Below, piece after piece: positions 59,298-64,000 of a stretch of 64,000 bases of DNA (within the stretch, counting starts at the first letter, position 1; the number at the start of each line of letters is the position of its first letter). The notes beneath the pieces are model-generated. The model was not told where the DNA came from and did not search any database. It worked only from the letters and a program-made list of their open reading frames with translations. The DNA is from Talpa occidentalis (Eukaryota > Chordata > Mammalia > Eulipotyphla > Talpidae), in assembly GCF_014898055.3 (NCBI RefSeq), contig NW_023601212.1, forward strand, positions 37,002,329-37,066,328, read 5' to 3'. The position numbers and the translations under genes were made by a program.

Positions 59298-59393
59298 CTA
59301 AAAAAAAAAAAAAAAAGACGTTATACTTTTCGAATAATTTGATAGTAAGTACTTTACAATTTGTTATATAATGATTTAAAAAAGATAACATAC

Positions 59394-59526
59394 CTCCAAA
59401 AATTCATTTAATGATTTCTGGCATCTTTGAAGCTGATCAAGTGTCATTAGAAGAGAATTTCTGATTCCTGCATGAGTAGTTAATGTTGTAACTCTGTTGT
59501 CTTTCTTGATATCGGTCATTATTGAT
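59394..59526 (-). CDS. DYNC2H1: DYNC2H1 exon e3 (linker, ~res. 1376-1420)
   Basis: 133 nt: one base finishes the split Arg, then 44 codons (SIMTDIKKDNRVTTL to SLNEFLE). Acceptor CTTCTCTAG, donor GTATGT. The intron upstream (59527-61820) has SINEs at 59690 and 60479; the rest is AT-rich, with an old-repeat-like stretch around 60190-60300 that I could not classify. Confidence 0.95.
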
Positions 59527-59689
59527 CTAGAGAAGATAAAATTATATATATACACACAAACACACGTATTTTTACAGGTTTTTGGCTGGAACAGAGATAT
59601 TAAGACATTTATATTTTTACCTGTTTGAAACAAACTAGAGGTTAACACAACAGCAATACAGTACTATACTGCTAAAAAGTAATACTATC

Positions 59690-59959
59690 GGGCCTCCCTG
59701 GTGGCACAAAGGTTAAGCACAGCACTATGAAGCAATCTGCAGCCTCTACAGCCTGAGTTCGATCCTTAGCCAGCCAGGGAGCTACCCACATGGCGCAGCA
59801 GACCTCTCCTGACTCACCCGCTGCTCACCTCAGCAGTGTGTTTCAGTCAGTCCGCCTGTTCTGTTCCCCACTCTGTCTCTGGTGAATCCTCTCTCCACCA
59901 CCCGCATCTCTGGCCTGTACCCCAGCTCTTGTATGCATAAATAAATAAATCTTCAAAAT
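59690..59959 (+). mobile_element. tRNA-derived SINE
   Basis: Full copy; AAAAAGTAATACTA flanks it (59674-59687 and near 59960-59973). Confidence 0.93.
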
Positions 59960-60478
59960 AAAAAGTAATACTACCCCATTGCCATTTTTAAACTCCCATA
60001 TTGCAAAATTCTATTATTTCATTCATCTACTATACCAATATTAAGCCATACTTCATTGAGATAATGGTCCAGAAACACAGAAAGATATTAATTTATCAAA
60101 ATATTGAAATAAAATTATGAAAAATGCTAAGAAGGAAAAGTAAAAACATTATTAAAATGACTAGTAGAGTAACCCCTAATCTATGGTATTTTAAAGGAAG
60201 TAATTTAAGCTGAGATCTGAATGATGAATAAAAATAAAATCCAATGAATATGAAGAAAACAGCTTCTGGCAAAGACCCTGGGAAAGAGCTTGGTATGTTT
60301 GAGAAACAAGCCTAGAGTCAATAAAGCAAAAACAGAGAACACCACAAGAAAGAACTAGAGTAATGAATGAGGAAGAGATCATGCTTTATCCTCAGAGCTA
60401 TGAGAAACCATTTTAAGGTTTTACTTCAAGGTACAAAGGAAGAAGTGATTAAACCTCATTTTTAAAACATCACTGTGG

Positions 60479-60757
60479 GGTCTCACCTGGTGGCACAGGC
60501 GGTTGAGCACCGCGCTGTGAAGCTGTCTACAGCCTCTGCAGCACCAGTTCTATCCCGGCCGGCCGGCGAGGGTCCCTCATGGAACGGCAGACCTCTCCTG
60601 TCTCACCTGCTGCTCCCCTCAGCAGTGTATTTCATCAGTCTGCCTGTTCTGTTCCCCACTCTGTCTCTGGTGAATCCTGTCACCCTCCCACGCATCTGAC
60701 CTATACCCTGGTTCTTGTATAAAATAAATAAATCAATCTTAAAAAAAAATGAAATAA
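60479..60757 (+). mobile_element. tRNA-derived SINE
   Basis: Full copy with head GGGGTCTCACCTGGTGGCACA. Flanks AAAACATCACTGTG and AAAATATCACTGTG differ by one base. Confidence 0.92.
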
Positions 60758-61589
60758 AATAAAATATCACTGTGACTATTATGTGAAAAGCTTATTGGAG
60801 AAGACGAGTAAATTTAAATGATTAGAAAGTAATCCAAGTGAATGACAAAAAAACTTTGGAATAAAATCAAATATCTCTTTCCCAAAACTCTTCTTTCTTT
60901 CTGATTTCTGTATGAAAAATGGTATCACTTAATTACTCAAAGCAGAAACACAATGGATAACTTTGAAATCTCATACAGAGATATAAAAGATACATTTAAA
61001 ATATACTAAATTAGAATCAAGAAAATTTGGTGATGCAATGGATATGGAAATTGAAAGAGGTTTCAAAGAGGTTTCAAAGGTTTGAAAGAGGTTTTTGCTC
61101 TGAGTAATTAGGTGACACCATTTGTTACTACAGAAATCAGAAAGAAAAAAAAGAGTTTTGGGAAAGAGATTGTGAGGGGTAAACACATGGATTTATTTTT
61201 GACATGTTAATTGAGGATGCTTAGGAAATTCAGAATCCAGAAAAGAAAATTCACTTCAATATAGAAATTGAGAACATAGCAAACAGAAGAGAATTGATGC
61301 TGAGAGTGATTAAGTTCACCTAGAGAGAGACTATAGAGTGAGAAAGGAATGTAAGACTGAGCTTAAAGAATGTCTGTATCTAAATCTTTTGAGAGGGTGA
61401 GGAATAAGAAACTAGAAATAGAACCAAAGAGGCAGGCAGAAAACCATGAGAGCACATTGTTACTCACAGGGAAGAGACTTTCCAAGAAAGAAGAAATGTT
61501 CAACTCTATTAATAATAATCAGAAATAAAGTAAAATAAGGAATGAAAAATGCCCATCAAATTTACAATAAGAGTAACATTAGAAAATAC

Positions 61590-61625
61590 ATGCATACATA
61601 CATACACACATACATATACACATAG
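61590..61625. repeat. (CATA)n-rich microsatellite
   Basis: ATGCATACATACATACACAC followed by further imperfect ACAT/CACA units. Confidence 0.85.
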
Positions 61626-61820
61626 TAAAGATAAAAACCTTAAAATGGCTCAAAAAAGTAAATCGCTGAAATAACAGAAAATAGTTTCTCAGAGGCTCCA
61701 GTAAAAAGAAGAATGAGCAATGATACTAATAATTATAAAAGTAATTTGCTCATAATGAGCACCTCAAAAGAAAGAATAAAAAACTTTCACAGTGTCTGTA
61801 GCTTATGTAGTTGTACTGAC

Positions 61821-62203
61821 CTGAAATCCTCATCAACTCTGTTGAAGCGTGTCTGTTCTTTTGGCAATGCTCCTTGACCAAAAATGGGTTCCAAATACAC
61901 CCACTTTCTCTGAATATGGTTTAAATTCTGCAGGTATTCATCCAACTCTGCAAGTTTTCTTTCCCATATTGAAGCTTTATCTTCAAATCCTTTATAATAA
62001 GGAGACTCCTTTAAGGACTGAAGAAGGCATCTATTATCTCCAACTTGATTTATTATATCTTTCCAGTCTTTAATCAGCTTGATAGTTCGACTTTGGCTGT
62101 CTTCATAATCAACCAGTGTAAATACTGCTCCAACTCCCCAAAGATCAAGTTCACGTAATGCTTCTCTGATTGTTACTTCACCTTGGGCCCGACTATTTAA
62201 ATC
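61821..62203 (-). CDS. DYNC2H1: DYNC2H1 exon e2 (linker, ~res. 1249-1376)
   Basis: 383 nt, the longest exon here. Acceptor TTAAATAG before GAT TTA AAT; donor GTCAGT after GAT TTC AG, so an arginine codon is split with the next exon. The peptide contains ALRELDLWGVGAVFTLVDYE and ends FNRVDEDFR. It is helical linker/tail sequence that in the motor connects cargo-binding subunits to the ring. The intron upstream (62204-63435) holds two SINEs. Confidence 0.95.
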
Positions 62204-62400
62204 CTATTTAACACAAAATAATGATATTTATTATTTCAAATTAATTATCAAATAAATAAGTTTTAAGAAATGTATATTATTAAAAGATTTACATTTAGCT
62301 GGCTTTTCAACACAAGGCAAAAAAAAATAAGTGGAATTACATACTCAGAACCTATACAAAGTTCTGCCTTATGTCTTTTACTTATAAAAAACAAAAACAG

Positions 62401-62660
62401 GGCCTCCCCTGGTGGTGCAGCAGTTGAGCACTGGGCTGCAAAGCTGCCCACAGCCTCTGCAGCGCCAGTTCGATCCCTGGCCACCTGCGAGGGTCCCAGA
62501 TGGCATGCAGACCTCTCCTGCTGTGCCCGCTGCTCCCCTCAGCAGTGTATTTCGTCAGTCTGCCTGTTCTGTTCTGCGCTCTGGTGAATTCTCTCACCCT
62601 CCAGCGCTTCTGACTGTACCCAGTGCTTGTATAAATAAATAAATAAATCTTAAAAAAAAA
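62401..62660 (+). mobile_element. tRNA-derived SINE, GACTGTACCCAGTGC subfamily
   Basis: Full copy, GGGCCTCCCCTGGTGGTGCA to AATAAATAAATAAATCTT plus A9. A small deletion removed the CTCTGGCT piece before GGTGAATTCTCTC. Confidence 0.92.
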
Positions 62661-62883
62661 CCCAGAAAATTCAAGTATCACAAATCTATCTTATTTACAG
62701 ATTTTCAGACCTCAGAAACTTTGCTATAACTGAACTGTTAGTTTTGACACATAAAAAGTTAATAACAATTTTGCAAATTTATAACACTTATGGTAATCCA
62801 AATATGCCCAAAGATTATCAACAAACATAACAGTATACATTTTAGAGAGAAAATTAAAATTTGGTGTCAAGAATTCTTTTACT

Positions 62884-63153
62884 GGGCCTTCCTGGTGGCA
62901 CACCGGTTGAGCACTGGGTTGCGAAGCTGCCCGCAGCCTCTGCAGCACCAGTTCGATCCCCAGCCACTGGGTGAGGGTCCCACTTGGCGCAGCAGACCTC
63001 TCCTGCCACCTGCTGCTCCCCTCATCAGTATATTTTGTCAGTCTGTCTGTTCTGCTCACTGCTCTAGCTCTGGTGAATTCTCTCACCCTCCCGCGCTTCT
63101 GACTGTACCCAGTGCTTGTATAAATAAATAAATAAATCTTTAAAAAAAAAAAA
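62884..63153 (+). mobile_element. tRNA-derived SINE, GACTGTACCCAGTGC subfamily
   Basis: Full copy flanked by AAGAATTCTTTTACT (62869-62883) and AAGAATCCTTTTACT (63154-63168). Confidence 0.94.
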
Positions 63154-63435
63154 AAGAATCCTTTTACTTTACCTTGAATGGCAGAACACAATGTGAAAGT
63201 CTGCCCCTTATGACAGTGTTGTAAGAAGATGTACTTTCCCCTGAGACCTTTCTAAATCTAATTAGCAATATGGTTCTTCGTTTAGTTTCTGAATATCTGT
63301 AGCTTTTTAGCTTCTATTTATACTTTACAAAGAAAAATATTTAACTTGCTGTTTTATTTAAATAACAAAATACAAAGCAAAATCAGATGTTAACAAATAT
63401 CAGGTTTATGAGATAATTCTAAGAGTGATTCTTAC

Positions 63436-63606
63436 TTTAAGGTCTGATGCTTTTGCAACAATTGTATCAGCTAGTTTGAGCAGATCACCAAACAGTAATT
63501 TCTCTAGACTAGTCCCCCTAGGAAGGCCAAGTAGACGAAAAAGGTCAAGCCAGTGATCTGGAGAAAGATGCTCCCCTCTCACATATTTCAAGATAGGAAT
63601 TACGGT
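63436..63606 (-). CDS. DYNC2H1: DYNC2H1 exon e1 (linker/tail, ~res. 1192-1248)
   Basis: 171 nt, 57 codons, phase 0 at both ends. The acceptor is TTTTTAACAG before ACC GTA ATT; the donor is GTAAGA after GAC CTT AAA. The peptide starts TVIPILKYVRGEHLSPDHW and ends AKASDLK, a conserved part of the dynein-2 tail-to-linker region. Upstream sequence (63607-63816) shows nothing except AT-rich intron before a SINE at the window edge. Confidence 0.95.
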
Positions 63607-63816
63607 CTGTTAAAAAGGAAGAAGAAAAGGCACATGTACACAATTATGCAAATATTAGCAAAATGCAAATTTCTATTAGTTACATGATAAACTACTAAAT
63701 TTTTACTCCATTGTTTTATTTAACAATCTTGAAATCACATCATTAAAAAGAATTGTATGAAACTTTTCATTAAACACTGCTTTACGAAATTAAATATATA
63801 AATTAAAGCCTCATTA

Positions 63817-64000
63817 GGGCCTCCCTGGTGGCGCAGTGGTTGAGTGCTGGGCTACAAAGCTGCCCGCAGCCTCTGTAGCATCAGTTAGATCCCCGGCCAC
63901 CGGCAAGGATCCCACATGGCACACAGACCTCTCCTGCAGCACCCGCTGTTCCCCTCAGCAGTATACTTCGTCAGTCTGCCTGTTCTGCTTCCTGCTCTGG
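63817..64000 (+). mobile_element. tRNA-derived SINE, cut by window end
   Basis: Starts GGGCCTCCCTGGTGGCGCAG, with B-box-like GTTAGATCCCC, and runs off the window inside the body. Confidence 0.92.

Larger units (their letters stand above)
1162..63606 (-). other. DYNC2H1: DYNC2H1 gene, middle part (27 coding exons)
   Basis: This is the cytoplasmic dynein-2 heavy chain, the ATP-driven minus-end microtubule motor that returns IFT trains from the ciliary tip to the base. Recognition rests on exon peptides that match the vertebrate protein as I know it and on the ordered P-loops: GPAGTGKT (AAA1), GPSGAGKS (AAA2), GPEGCGKG (AAA3) and GRSGVGRH (AAA4). Their spacing along the joined exons (codons 498, 788, 1100 and about 1463) fits the human spacing, apart from one residue missing in the 6114-6241 exon. 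All 27 exons keep phase with each other, with no stop or frameshift, so the gene looks functional. Human loss-of-function variants cause short-rib thoracic dysplasia with or without polydactyly (Jeune type). Residue numbers given with the exons are approximate human numbering inferred from P-loop positions. Neither end of the gene is in the window. Confidence 0.97.

Overview
The window is intronic and exonic DNA of a placental mammal. It is AT-rich, its introns are packed with retrotransposons, and one conserved gene runs through it on the minus strand: DYNC2H1, the heavy chain of cytoplasmic dynein-2, the motor of retrograde intraflagellar transport in cilia. I placed 27 consecutive coding exons from splice signals and reading phase. 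They run from 63436-63606 (most 5') down to 1162-1275 (most 3'), total 4735 nt, and read as 1578 uninterrupted codons plus one base. They encode roughly residues 1192-2770 of the ~4300-residue protein: end of the tail and linker, then AAA1, AAA2, AAA3 and the start of AAA4. The promoter, the first exons, the stalk, AAA5-AAA6 and the 3' UTR lie outside.

The rest is mostly mobile DNA. (1) A tRNA-derived SINE with an AATAAA/TCTTT tail occurs about 26 times, many copies with clear target-site duplications. (2) A full-length L1 on the plus strand (about 27870-34240) has an intact ORF1 and an ORF2 broken only by two one-base losses in A runs. (3) An older full-length L1 on the minus strand (about 46909-53303) has many lesions, a tandemly repeated 5' UTR and no normal 3' UTR. 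(4) L1 fragments lie at about 11990-12632, 15410-16890, 19775-19947, 23092-23890 and 38381-38632. (5) A small non-autonomous LTR element (36042-38189) and a solo LTR of the same family (35297-35699), both minus strand, are each flanked by a 5-bp duplication. (6) Ancient remnants: L2, MIR, an old L1 and a hAT-type DNA transposon.

Region by region: 1-27556 holds AAA1-AAA2 linker to AAA4 exons with many SINEs; 27673-34761 is an intron almost filled by the young L1; 34986-39429 is an intron with the LTR elements; 39430-46170 holds the AAA1 exons; 46171-55279 is an intron mostly made of the old L1; 55280-63606 holds linker and tail exons. A 100-base N run at 322-421 is an assembly gap.

Species: the SINE is not primate Alu, rodent B1/B2, carnivore CAN, ruminant Bov or the vespertilionid Ves type as I remember them. 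With a recently active L1 (which pteropodid bats lack), I lean to a laurasiatherian, possibly a rhinolophoid bat, but this is a weak guess. No new gene system was found. The most interesting items are the almost intact L1 with a long antisense ORF upstream of a DYNC2H1 exon, the repeated L1 5' UTR, the small LTR element, and a GC-AG intron in DYNC2H1.
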